Shown one piece after another: positions 27,173-34,386 of a DNA stretch of 64,000 nucleotides (the stretch's first letter is position 1; each line of letters starts with the position of its first letter). This DNA comes from Dinghuibacter silviterrae (GTDB taxonomy: Bacteria; Bacteroidota; Bacteroidia; Chitinophagales; Chitinophagaceae). The stretch lies in contig NZ_SODV01000001.1 of the NCBI RefSeq assembly GCF_004366355.1, positions 3,472,001 through 3,536,000 of the forward strand, read 5' to 3'. The position numbers were made by a program, and so were the translations under genes. The notes below the pieces were generated by a model, which saw nothing but the letters and a program-made list of their open reading frames with translations, was not told where the DNA came from and ran no database searches.

Positions 27173-28501
27173 TTAATGTATATAGCCCATGGCCTTTTGC
27201 AAATCGATCTTACTCGACAGCAATTGGAACAACGCATTCAGGTATCCGATTTCCGACGAGATCAGGTTCGACTCCGCCGTGATCACGTTCAGGTACGCCA
27301 CCACCCCCTGGTTATACTGCAGGCTCACGATCTTATACGTCCGGCGCGCCAGGTCCGTATTCTCCTGCATCATCTCCAGGTTATAATAGTTCCCCTTGTA
27401 ATTCGCCAGCGCCGCCGTATACTCCGAATAAATCTCCGACACCAGCCGCACCTGTTCAAAGTCCAGTTCCTGTTCCTGCAAATGCGCCCGGTGCAGGCTT
27501 TGGGCCCGCGCAAAACCCGTAAAGATCGGGATGCTCAGCGACAACCCGATATACGAGTTCGGGTAAGACTGCGCAAAAAAGTTCGACGTCGTATTGCTCT
27601 CGAATTCGTAATTGTAATCGTAAAACGCACTCAGCGTCGGCAACCACGCCGTCCGGTAATACCGCGTCAGTTGCTGCTGGATATTCTTCGCCGTCATCAA
27701 CTGCTGGAACTCGATGCGTTTGTCATACTGCAACGCCTGCGTCGTGTCAAACGCCACGTCCCGCATCATTTGCGCCGTGTCAAACCGCACGTTAAACTGC
27801 GAATCCGGCGGAAAACCCATCACCTGTTTCAGCGCCGCGTACTGTGGCAACACATTCTCCGTCGACTGTTTCAACTGCGCCTTTGAATTGTTCAGCTCGA
27901 TTTTTGCCTCGTCATAATCCGTTTCGTCCACGATCCCGCCGATATACTGATGGTACGTATCGCTCAAATTCTTGTCCAGCCGAGCCGTATCTTCTTTTAA
28001 GACATCGATCTGTTCCAGCGTCAGCAACAGGTTGTAAAAACCTTTGCTCACACTCGTCACCACCCCGATCTGCGTACTGTCCGTCACCTGCAACGCCGCC
28101 TTATTATATAAAGGAGCAATCTTCGCCGCCGACAACAACGTCGGGCTAAAGATCGCCTGCGTCACCGACAGGGTAGGGATAAACGTGTTCACCACACCCG
28201 TTTTTTCCTTCGTATATCCCCCCGCGCCGTTCGAGACAAACGTCGTCGGTTGCTGGATATAATGCTGAAGGTTCCCCGACGCATTCACCTGCGGCAGCCA
28301 GCCCGCCAGGCTGATCGCGTTCGTCGAATGCTGAACCGCCTGGCTCAGGATCGCTTCGTTCAGCGTCGGCTCATGCTTCAACGCATAAGCGATGCACTGA
28401 TCCAGCGTAAAAACCGGGGTATCCGGGGGAGGGGTTTGTTGGGCAAAGCCTGCATAGCTTGCCGCGCTTGTAAAAATGAGGAGGATTAGGCGTTTGGTCA
28501 C
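27173..28501 (-). CDS. TolC-like outer membrane efflux protein
   Basis: This 442-residue protein has a signal peptide (MTKRLILLIFTSAASYAGFAQ) and two outer-membrane-efflux repeats. Each has long helices with alternating Gln/Asn/Ala residues; TLDQCIAYALKHEPTL near 32-47 is the usual entry motif, and SLSIPIFTGFARAQ near 320-333 marks the second repeat. It is the first gene of the TolC-adaptor-RND-RND operon, which is the common order in Bacteroidota. The upstream 174-bp gap (28502-28675) contains its promoter region, including TTGCGTTTGTTAACAGTATAAAAG close to the start, but no gene that I can support. Confidence 0.92.
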   Translation of the reverse strand: MTKRLILLIFTSAASYAGFAQQTPPPDTPVFTLDQCIAYALKHEPTLNEAILSQAVQHSTNAISLAGWLPQVNASGNLQHYIQQPTTFVSNGAGGYTKEKTGVVNTFIPTLSVTQAIFSPTLLSAAKIAPLYNKAALQVTDSTQIGVVTSVSKGFYNLLLTLEQIDVLKEDTARLDKNLSDTYHQYIGGIVDETDYDEAKIELNNSKAQLKQSTENVLPQYAALKQVMGFPPDSQFNVRFDTAQMMRDVAFDTTQALQYDKRIEFQQLMTAKNIQQQLTRYYRTAWLPTLSAFYDYNYEFESNTTSNFFAQSYPNSYIGLSLSIPIFTGFARAQSLHRAHLQEQELDFEQVRLVSEIYSEYTAALANYKGNYYNLEMMQENTDLARRTYKIVSLQYNQGVVAYLNVITAESNLISSEIGYLNALFQLLSSKIDLQKAMGYIH

Positions 28502-28607
28502 TCTGCGCTTTTATACTGTTAACAAACGCAAGAATGGGTAAAAAGCATACCACTGCCGGCGGTTAACCCGGCTTGTTACTTGCACCCAACTTGTGACGGT
28601 AAAATTA

Positions 28608-28620
28608 GGGGTTTTACCCC
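28608..28620 (-). terminator. Short GGGG-CCCC hairpin followed by TAATTTT (weak)
   Basis: Read on the minus strand, GGGG-TAAAA-CCCC followed by TAATTTT lies 55 bp after the stop of the membrane-anchored protein gene at 28676. The stem is only four pairs, so it would be a weak intrinsic terminator at best. It sits between that gene and the start of the efflux operon. Confidence 0.25.
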
Positions 28621-28675
28621 CAGACGCCCGAAAAAAATCTTTTTGGCGGCGGAAAATCGGGGCTAGCGGATGGAA

Positions 28676-29722
28676 TCACTTGCCCCTTCGCAGGTGCGTC
28701 ACCGTAAACGAGAACAACTGCGCCGGTATCGAGAAAATCGCTTTCAGCACATTTACCGGTATCGATAGGAAGCCCTCCACCTCGCTCGGCTTATCGATCG
28801 CATTTTCCACCAGGATGCCGCTCGTAAACTTCGGCGCGTACATATTTTTTACAAAAGGAAACCGCAGCACCGGCACCGTCATCCACCGGGTATGGTCCGG
28901 GACCAGGATCGCCACACTCAGGAGGTGTTTGCCGCTGCGCGGGGCATCGAGCTCCAGGACCTTTGGTTTGAGCGGGCGGGTGAGGAGGCCGCGGACGAGC
29001 GGGGGCGGGCCGTCCGCCGCCGCGCTGGCGCCGCTGCCCGTCGCCGCCCCACCGGCGGTGCCCTCCGGTAGCCGCCCCGTGAACGACGCATCCACCTGTA
29101 TCGCCTTATCCGCCGGCCCCTCCGCGTGGATCGTCCAGGTGCGGCTAAAGTTGCCCGAACGAAGTTCGGACGGTAGTATAAGGAATGCGTTCTTGTGCTC
29201 CTGCGTCTCCACGAAAACCCCCGTATCCCGCGGGGCCGCAATCGGGCCTTGCGCAATAGGCGCGGCCGCTGCCAGCACGCCCTGGGGCGCGGTGTCCTGG
29301 CCGCCCAGCTCCGTCACGATCTGGCTGATCCGGTCCTCCGTCGTCGACGAGACACTTTCCAAAAGACCCGCCGGGTTGACCGACCACCGCATCACGTCAT
29401 TTGAAAACGGAAACGGCCGGTAATGCAATACATAAAGGTATTCCTCATCCGGTTCCAGGTTTACGCAAGGATCCACCTCCACTTCCAGCAAAGACGCGTC
29501 CAGTACTTTGTTGTCCGCCGCCGACCGCGTCACCAGGATCTTTGCCGTGATCCGGAGCAAAAGACTTGCCGTCGGGAGGTAATAACAAAGATCCCCCGTA
29601 GCCGGGCCGTTCTCCCAACGTTTACTTACCCAAACCGTCCTGCGGGCCACCACCTGTCCTATACAATAGAACACGAATACCCCGCCGCCGACCCATCCCA
29701 GTACCGAGAATAGTTCTTGCAT
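28676..29722 (-). CDS. Membrane-anchored protein of unknown function
   Basis: This 348-residue protein from ATG 29722 starts with one transmembrane helix (MQELFSVLGWVGGGVFVFYCIGQV). An in-frame ATG ten codons upstream would add cysteine-rich residues ahead of the helix and is less likely. The body looks like a beta-rich extracytoplasmic domain, with an Ala/Gly/Pro linker near residues 220-245 (GGAATGSGASAAADG). Residues 10-110 (AKILVTRSAADNKVLDASLLEVEVDP) show alternating hydrophobic patterns. I do not recognise the family; many Bacteroidota genomes carry such DUF4831-like or other envelope proteins, but I cannot assign it. It is divergent from the DUF3052/OmdA-type gene with 39 bp between starts. 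Confidence 0.65.
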   Translation of the reverse strand: MQELFSVLGWVGGGVFVFYCIGQVVARRTVWVSKRWENGPATGDLCYYLPTASLLLRITAKILVTRSAADNKVLDASLLEVEVDPCVNLEPDEEYLYVLHYRPFPFSNDVMRWSVNPAGLLESVSSTTEDRISQIVTELGGQDTAPQGVLAAAAPIAQGPIAAPRDTGVFVETQEHKNAFLILPSELRSGNFSRTWTIHAEGPADKAIQVDASFTGRLPEGTAGGAATGSGASAAADGPPPLVRGLLTRPLKPKVLELDAPRSGKHLLSVAILVPDHTRWMTVPVLRFPFVKNMYAPKFTSGILVENAIDKPSEVEGFLSIPVNVLKAIFSIPAQLFSFTVTHLRRGK

Positions 29723-29761
29723 ATCGCAAAAAATACACTTTTTTTTGCACAAATATTGGCC

Positions 29762-30418
29762 ATGCCCCAGTCTGTCGCACAGAAGCTACGCATCACCGAA
29801 GGGATGACGCTGCGCACCCTACACGCCCCCGACGGCTTTGCGGACGCCCTCGCGCCCCTGCCCGCCGGCGTCAAGGTCTCCAACCACACCAAGGACTACG
29901 CACAGATCCACTGGTTCGTCCGCAACAAAGCGCAAATGGAAGCCGGACTCGACGAGGTGCTTGGACTCCTGAAAGACGACGTCCTCTGCTGGATCTATTA
30001 CCCCAAAGGGTCCTCCGGCATCCAAACCGACCTCACCCGCGACAAAGGATGGGAAGGGCTCCTATCGCACAAAAACATACAGTGGATTACGCTGATTTCG
30101 TTTGACGATACCTGGTCGGCCTTCAGCATCCGTCTGCAATCTTCGCCGTCTAAACCTAAACCGTCCAAGCCGGCTGTCAATCCCGTCGACGAATACGCCG
30201 ACCGCGCCGCCCGGACGACACGCCTCCCCGAAGACCTTGAAAAGGCCTTCCGGAAAGCCCCCGATGCCCGCGCCTATTTCGATTCCCTCGCCTTTTCCCA
30301 CCGGCGCGAATACCTCGAATGGATCGTGACCGCCAAACGCCCCGAGACCCGCGCCGCGCGCATAGCCGGCACCGTAGAGCGTCTCGGGCAGGGATGGAAA
30401 AACCCCCGGAACCAATAG
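29762..30418 (+). CDS. DUF3052-like / YdeI-OmdA-like fusion protein
   Basis: This 218-residue protein starts at MPQSVAQKLRITEGMTL; a frame 15 codons longer begins inside the divergent promoter region. Residues 1-130 resemble DUF3052 (KLRITEGMTLRTLHAPDGF, WIYYPKGSSGIQTDLTRDKGW). Residues 150-215 match the OmdA/YdeI group (LPEDLEKAFRKAP, AYFDSLAFSHRREYLEWI, KRPETRAARIAGTVERL), which in enterics is linked to bacteriocin protection. A Lys/Pro-rich linker (SSPSKPKPSKPAVNP) joins them. The biochemical role is unknown. It is 1 bp from the FAD oxidoreductase, so the two are likely co-transcribed. Confidence 0.75.
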   Translation: MPQSVAQKLRITEGMTLRTLHAPDGFADALAPLPAGVKVSNHTKDYAQIHWFVRNKAQMEAGLDEVLGLLKDDVLCWIYYPKGSSGIQTDLTRDKGWEGLLSHKNIQWITLISFDDTWSAFSIRLQSSPSKPKPSKPAVNPVDEYADRAARTTRLPEDLEKAFRKAPDARAYFDSLAFSHRREYLEWIVTAKRPETRAARIAGTVERLGQGWKNPRNQ

Positions 30419-30419
30419 T

Positions 30420-31457
30420 ATGGATGTCGACCTTCTTATCATCGGCCAAGGCATTGCCGGCACTTTCCTTAGCCTCGAAGCCCGTCGCGCCGGTCTCTCT
30501 TACATCGTCCTCGACGACGCCCGCCCTTCCTCCGCTTCCCGTGTGGCTTCCGGGCTCATCAATCCCGTGACCGGGAAGCGCGTGGTGACCACGTGGATGG
30601 CGCCCGAGCTTCTTGCGCATGCGCGGGTGGCTTACGCCGATATCCTGGGGCGGTCTTATATCCGCGAGACGGAGATGGTGTCCTTCTTCCCGGGGCCCGA
30701 TGCACGGGTGGTGTTTATGGAGCGCGTGGCGGCCTCCCCTTTTTTAGCCCTCCCCTCCGACGAACGCGACTGGTCGCCCTTTTTTAACTATAGCTTCGGC
30801 TACGGCATCATCCGCCCCTGCGCCCTCGTCGACCTTTCGTCCCTATTGGACGATGTCCGGGCCGACCTCCGCATGCGCGGGCTTCTTCTGGAAGCGCCGT
30901 TTACGCACGAAACACTCGAACCCACCGGCGTGCGCTATGGAGACATCCGCGCCCGGCACCTGGTTTTTTGCGATGGAATGACGGGTACGTCCGCATCCTG
31001 GTTTGGCATCCTGCCATTTTCCCCCAGCAAGGGAGAAGCCCTCCTCCTGGAGATCCCCGATCTACCTGGCGAGGCGGTTTTTAAAATGGGCCAAAACCTC
31101 GTTCCCCTCGGCGGCGGCCGCTTTTGGGCCGGCGCCTCTTATGAATGGAATTACCCAGACGCCCTGCCCACTGCCGCTTTCCGCACGCGAACCGAAAAGG
31201 CACTTCGCGAGTGGCTCCGCGTGCCCTTCGACGTCGTCGATCATGTAGCATCTATCCGCCCCACCACCGTCGAGCAAAAACCTTTTGTCGGGTTGCACCC
31301 CGTACACCCGCAGATAGGCATCCTCGGAGGTATGGGGACCAAGGGGTGTTCGCTTGCGCCCTTTTTTGCGCGGCAATTAGTCGACCACCTTACGCAAGGG
31401 AGCCCCATCTTAGGGGCGGCAGATGTGGGCAGATATGCCAGGATGTTGTCGAGGTAG
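30420..31457 (+). CDS. FAD-dependent oxidoreductase (DAO family)
   Basis: This 345-residue protein has the N-terminal dinucleotide-binding motif LLIIGQGIAGTFLSLEARRAG (GxGxxG at 9-14), the acidic residue ending strand 2 (VLDDARP), and the C-terminal FAD-binding stretch GILGGMGTKGCSLAPFFA. This is the D-amino-acid oxidase/glycine oxidase fold. Central residues (HLVFCDG near 184) belong to the second FAD contact. Substrate is probably a small amine or amino acid but is not fixed by sequence. It follows the DUF3052-like gene by 1 bp. A large inverted repeat starts 8 bp after the stop. Confidence 0.85.
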   Translation: MDVDLLIIGQGIAGTFLSLEARRAGLSYIVLDDARPSSASRVASGLINPVTGKRVVTTWMAPELLAHARVAYADILGRSYIRETEMVSFFPGPDARVVFMERVAASPFLALPSDERDWSPFFNYSFGYGIIRPCALVDLSSLLDDVRADLRMRGLLLEAPFTHETLEPTGVRYGDIRARHLVFCDGMTGTSASWFGILPFSPSKGEALLLEIPDLPGEAVFKMGQNLVPLGGGRFWAGASYEWNYPDALPTAAFRTRTEKALREWLRVPFDVVDHVASIRPTTVEQKPFVGLHPVHPQIGILGGMGTKGCSLAPFFARQLVDHLTQGSPILGAADVGRYARMLSR

Positions 31458-31465
31458 GGGTAGCT

Positions 31466-31556
31466 TTTTTTGCGCCTTATATTCGCGTCAAGTTATACGT
31501 TTACTTTAGCCTTTATTGTCAAGCTATAACTTGACGCGAATATAAGGCGCAAAAAA
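31466..31556. repeat. Perfect 32-bp inverted repeat with 27-nt loop
   Basis: The left arm (31466-31497) begins TTTTTTGCGCCTTATATTCG and the right arm (31525-31556) is its exact reverse complement over all 32 bp. It sits between convergent genes (FAD oxidoreductase and SRPBCC). As read on either strand, the T-run is at the 5' side and the A-run at the 3' side, the opposite of a normal bidirectional intrinsic terminator. A second, nested dyad GTCAAG-CTATAA-CTTGAC uses the loop end. It may be a MITE-like remnant, a stable RNA hairpin or a recombination site; no target duplication is visible. Confidence 0.8.
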
Positions 31557-31589
31557 GTCCCTGTGATGGGAGCGGACCATCACCCAACG

Positions 31590-32039
31590 TTAGACCTCCA
31601 GGTAGTTTCTAAGAGAGGTGCCAATAAAACTGGTCCAGCCTTCGACAAAGTTTTCGCGCGAAAGATCGGGGAAAAGGTCACCCCGGAAGGTCTCGATCCC
31701 CGTGTGTGTCAGCCGCAACCAGGTCGCGCCCATCTGCTCGAATAGCTCGATGGTCAGCAGCGAGGTGCCGGGGTAACCCCCGAAGGCCCACTCGTAGCTG
31801 ATTTTTCGACCCGGGACGACCTCCGTTACCCGCCATTGGTGTATGTAATCCTTTCCTTTGTGCGAGAGGGTAAACTCCGTTTCAAAACCCACCTCCGCCC
31901 GAAAGTCTTTTATTTGAGGAAAATACCAGACCCTCATCTGGTCCAGCTCGGTCAGGGCCCTCCAGACCCTGTCTTTGGTCGTGGCAAAAGCACGTTCTAC
32001 CACCACAGGCTCCCTGCCTGCTATTGACGCTGTTTGCAT
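31590..32039 (-). CDS. SRPBCC (AHSA1-like) domain protein
   Basis: This 149-residue protein has the START-like fold of the Aha1/SRPBCC group: VERAFATTKDRVWRALTELDQMRVWYFP near the start, the FRAEVGFETEF strand, the TEVVPGRKISYEW segment and a long C-terminal helix (EGWTSFIGTSLRNYL). These proteins bind hydrophobic ligands. I selected ATG 32039: upstream in-frame candidates (ATG 32051, TTG 32063) lie within an operator dyad and the -7 box. Unlike the two other SRPBCC units in this window, no ArsR gene stands in front of it. It follows the AlkD-like gene on the same strand but has its own promoter. Confidence 0.85.
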   Translation of the reverse strand: MQTASIAGREPVVVERAFATTKDRVWRALTELDQMRVWYFPQIKDFRAEVGFETEFTLSHKGKDYIHQWRVTEVVPGRKISYEWAFGGYPGTSLLTIELFEQMGATWLRLTHTGIETFRGDLFPDLSRENFVEGWTSFIGTSLRNYLEV

Positions 32040-32043
32040 AATT

Positions 32044-32093
32044 GTAACCATTTGGTTACTCAAATATAAAATAAAACCATCCGGTTACGCAAA
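32044..32093 (-). promoter_or_regulatory. Promoter with two operator dyads for SRPBCC gene
   Basis: On the minus strand TTTG (32093-32090), a 21-nt spacer and TATATTTG (32068-32061) match the Bacteroidota promoter consensus fully. One dyad, GTAACC-ATTT-GGTTAC (32044-32059), covers the expected start point; a second, AACC-4 nt-GGTT (32075-32086), sits inside the spacer, 29 bp away centre to centre. Such double sites on one DNA face are typical of a repressor. The regulator is not encoded next to it. Confidence 0.7.
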
Positions 32094-32094
32094 T

Positions 32095-32613
32095 TTATTT
32101 TCGCTTCAACATTTTTCGGATGTAGCCTTCGGCTTCGGGCACCTTGCAGGCGGTGTCGCCCATATCAACATATACCACCCCTATAGACCTCGCCACCGCG
32201 ATCGCTTCTTCGGTCAGTTCCGGGACGTACCCGCCCGCCGCGATGTGTTCCTCGGGGGCATCGATCCATTCCATCGCCAGGGTCGCGCCGTGCGGCCCCG
32301 CCGCTGCGATACCCGGCACCGTATATTCGCTGATGCTGTGCGACAACGCCTGGCTGACCCACGTACGCAGCTCCGCCTCCGTCATCTTCGCCGGTTCCGC
32401 CACCAGCCCCGCCAGGTACATGGCGTCCGCATTCCCTGTCGCAAAAAGGGCCAGCGACAGGTCGTGGTTTCTTTTGAGCTTTTTGGCGAGGTTTTTCAGG
32501 TGCTCCATCTTTACGCCAAACAGGGGTTCTCTGATCCCGTGTTTCAGCATGATTTTCCGGGTGCTTTCGTCTGAAAGCGCCTCCAGTTGGGACATGATCT
32601 CGGGGAGGGGCAT
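32095..32613 (-). CDS. AlkD-type DNA alkylation repair protein with internal deletion
   Basis: This 172-residue protein matches the DNA alkylation repair (AlkD, HEAT-like) family at both ends: STRKIMLKHGIREPLFGVK and DAMYLAGLVAEPAKMT in the N-terminal half, and YVPELTEEAIAVARSIG with VDMGDTACKVPEAEGYIRK at the C-terminus. Family members are about 220-235 residues. Residues 124-128 (HIAAGG) join what in relatives are separate parts, so roughly 50 residues are missing, including the conserved RVRYxMNxFVIAVG stretch that lines the DNA-binding concave face. The reading frame is intact. The product may be inactive or altered; the deletion is judged from memory of the family. Confidence 0.75.
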   Translation of the reverse strand: MPLPEIMSQLEALSDESTRKIMLKHGIREPLFGVKMEHLKNLAKKLKRNHDLSLALFATGNADAMYLAGLVAEPAKMTEAELRTWVSQALSHSISEYTVPGIAAAGPHGATLAMEWIDAPEEHIAAGGYVPELTEEAIAVARSIGVVYVDMGDTACKVPEAEGYIRKMLKRK

Positions 32614-32660
32614 ACAAACAAGATACGGTCAATTCCCCGGAAAAAGCGGAGATTAGCTCC

Positions 32661-33512
32661 ATGAGATTCCCCCTCCTGATCGTCCTGCTCACCATAACCG
32701 CCCGCCTGTCCGCCCAACACCTCGGCGCTCCACCGGATTCCCTCGGCCTGGATACTTTTTATAAAAAATATACCGACGCCGGCGGCATCCCCATCGTATC
32801 CTCCGAAAAGGCGCCTGACACGGCGCTGATAGTCGCGAGAGACATCGTCAACTACATGCTCGTGAAGCGCCCTGATGTGCGCGCTACCCTGATCCAGCAC
32901 AAAGCCCGCGTCCTCGTCATGGCACAAAGCGAAATGGAGACCGACCTCCCCGAGCGCCGGTCCTGGAAAAAGCCCACCCGCGACGACCCCCGTCTGACCC
33001 CCGGCGAACGCGACAACTACGACAAACCCGGTGGCATCGCCAGCATGACCGATCGTGAATACTGGAACCGGCGAGCCCGTGGGATGGGCGGCACCGTTAC
33101 CTCTTGCGCCGAGGAAAACCTCCTGGGCTATCCCGGCACCCGTTACTACGGCGAAAACATCCTCGTCCATGAATTCAGCCACAACATCATGAACGCTCTA
33201 CGTGTGTGCGACACCACGCTTTACCGCGAGATCCACGTCGCCTACGACACCGCCAAGGCCAGGGGCCTCTACAAAGGGCAGTACGCCATCAACACCGTGG
33301 CCGAATACTGGGCTGAGGGTACCCAATGGTGGTTCTGGTCCAACATCGAATTCTACGACGGCGATACCCGGGTCCAGACCCCCGATGAACTCAAGGCCTA
33401 CGATCCCGTCCTCTACCACCTCCTGGAACGCGTCTACCTGGGCCATCACAATCCCGCCGACGTGTACTACGCTAAAAACCTCCGTCCTGTCAGACGGGAT
33501 CGCCGCCCTTAA
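32661..33512 (+). CDS. Secreted zinc metallopeptidase-like protein
   Basis: This 283-residue protein has a signal peptide (MRFPLLIVLLTITARLSAQ). The zinc motif HEFSH is at 170-174 (LVHEFSHNIMNA), and NTVAEYWAEGTQWWF near 211-225 supplies Glu215 or Glu219 as a likely third ligand, a gluzincin-like pattern also seen in uncharacterised fungal and bacterial proteins. Four cysteines are present, including Cys149 and Cys183, which might pair. No inhibitor or partner gene is adjacent. The C-terminus is basic and short (RPVRRDRRP); a different frame stays open 46 bp further, so a small 3' frameshift cannot be excluded. Confidence 0.75.
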   Translation: MRFPLLIVLLTITARLSAQHLGAPPDSLGLDTFYKKYTDAGGIPIVSSEKAPDTALIVARDIVNYMLVKRPDVRATLIQHKARVLVMAQSEMETDLPERRSWKKPTRDDPRLTPGERDNYDKPGGIASMTDREYWNRRARGMGGTVTSCAEENLLGYPGTRYYGENILVHEFSHNIMNALRVCDTTLYREIHVAYDTAKARGLYKGQYAINTVAEYWAEGTQWWFWSNIEFYDGDTRVQTPDELKAYDPVLYHLLERVYLGHHNPADVYYAKNLRPVRRDRRP

Positions 33513-33559
33513 AGCCCAGCCGGTGGCGCGCGATAATCTGGATGTTCGCCAAAAATAAA

Positions 33560-33606
33560 TTTGCACAAGTAAATACTTGTACATAATTTTACAAGCACTT
33601 ACTTGT
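33560..33606 (+). promoter_or_regulatory. Promoter and two ArsR-type operators of ArsR-SRPBCC-hydrolase operon
   Basis: TTTG (33560-33563), a 20-nt spacer and TAATTTTA (33584-33591) form a near-consensus promoter. ACAAGTA-AA-TACTTGT (33565-33580) is a perfect dyad in the spacer, and ACAAGCA-CT-TACTTGT (33591-33606) is a one-mismatch copy just downstream; centres are 26 bp apart. The ArsR start codon follows at 33612. The arrangement predicts autorepression by the ArsR protein. Confidence 0.75.
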
Positions 33607-33611
33607 ACATT

Positions 33612-33953
33612 ATGATAGCCCGACGGGACGTATACCAGGCCATTGCAGACCCGACACGGCGCGCGATCATCGGCATCGTGGCGAAGGAACCCTGCAATAT
33701 GAAGACGATCACAGAGCAGTTTGACCTGAGCCAGCAGGCGATTTCGCTGCACCTGAAGATCCTGAAGGATTGCGGTTTGATAAAAGTGACGCAGCAGGGG
33801 AGGGACCGGATCTGCGAAGCAAAGCTGGACAGCCTGGGGGAGGTGTCGGTGTGGATCGACCAGTACCGGCAGCACTGGGAGAATAAGCTGGACGCGATGG
33901 AAGCCTACGTGGAAAAACTAAAAAAAGAACGATATGGAGCACACAAAAAGTAA
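33612..33953 (+). CDS. ArsR family transcriptional regulator
   Basis: This 113-residue protein is a winged-helix repressor: DVYQAIADPTRRAIIGIV at the start, a recognition helix in LSQQAISLHLKILKDCGLI and the wing KVTQQGRDRICEA. It lacks the cysteine pair CxC of metal-sensing ArsR proteins, as is usual for ArsR genes fused in operons with SRPBCC proteins. The ATG at 33612 is preferred; an in-frame TTG nine bases earlier lies in the operator. The gene overlaps the SRPBCC gene by 20 bp. The operators directly upstream suggest it controls its own operon. Confidence 0.9.
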   Translation: MIARRDVYQAIADPTRRAIIGIVAKEPCNMKTITEQFDLSQQAISLHLKILKDCGLIKVTQQGRDRICEAKLDSLGEVSVWIDQYRQHWENKLDAMEAYVEKLKKERYGAHKK

Positions 33954-34386
33954 CCGGGGCATGACGCTTACCCGGACGTTTGACGCCCCCGTGGAACTCC
34001 TCTGGGAAGTTTGGACAAAGCCCGAACACATCTGCCAGTGGTGGGGACCCAACGGGTTCACGTGTACCATCCAGACCATGGAGGTGAAGAAGGGCGGCGA
34101 CTGGGAACTCGTGTTACACGGACCGGACGGTACGGATTACAAAAACAAAAGTGTTTTCAAAGAAGTCGTCCCGCTGAAAAAACTCGTGTACGAACACGAC
34201 TCCGCGCCCAGGTTTGTGGCCACCGTCGAATTCGAGGCACTGGGCGACAAGACGCACCTGACCTGGGACATGCTTTTCGAATCGGAAGAAGAGTTTATCC
34301 GGACAGTCAAAACCTTCAAAGCGGACGAAGGGCAAAAGCAAAATGCCGATAAACTCGCTGCGTATCTTAAAAGCGTGAGAGTATGA
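33934..34386 (+). CDS. SRPBCC (AHSA1-like) domain protein
   Basis: This 150-residue protein has the classic N-terminus LTRTFDAPVELLWEVWTKPEHICQWWGPNGF and the strand-rich middle (GDWELVLHGPDGTDYKNKSVFKEVVP) of the AHSA1 group, ending in a long helix. The family binds hydrophobic small molecules, but the ligand is unknown. It overlaps the ArsR gene by 20 bp and the hydrolase gene by 4 bp, giving a translationally coupled three-gene operon under the operators at 33560-33606. Confidence 0.9.
   Translation: MEHTKSNRGMTLTRTFDAPVELLWEVWTKPEHICQWWGPNGFTCTIQTMEVKKGGDWELVLHGPDGTDYKNKSVFKEVVPLKKLVYEHDSAPRFVATVEFEALGDKTHLTWDMLFESEEEFIRTVKTFKADEGQKQNADKLAAYLKSVRV

Noticed and set aside
26132-27886. 584-residue open frame on the plus strand
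   Set aside because: It crosses the adaptor and TolC genes antisense and is extremely Arg/His/Val-rich; no plausible protein.
31466-31556. Ordinary bidirectional intrinsic terminator
   Set aside because: The T and A runs are on the wrong sides of the stem for either direction, so the inverted repeat is listed as a repeat.
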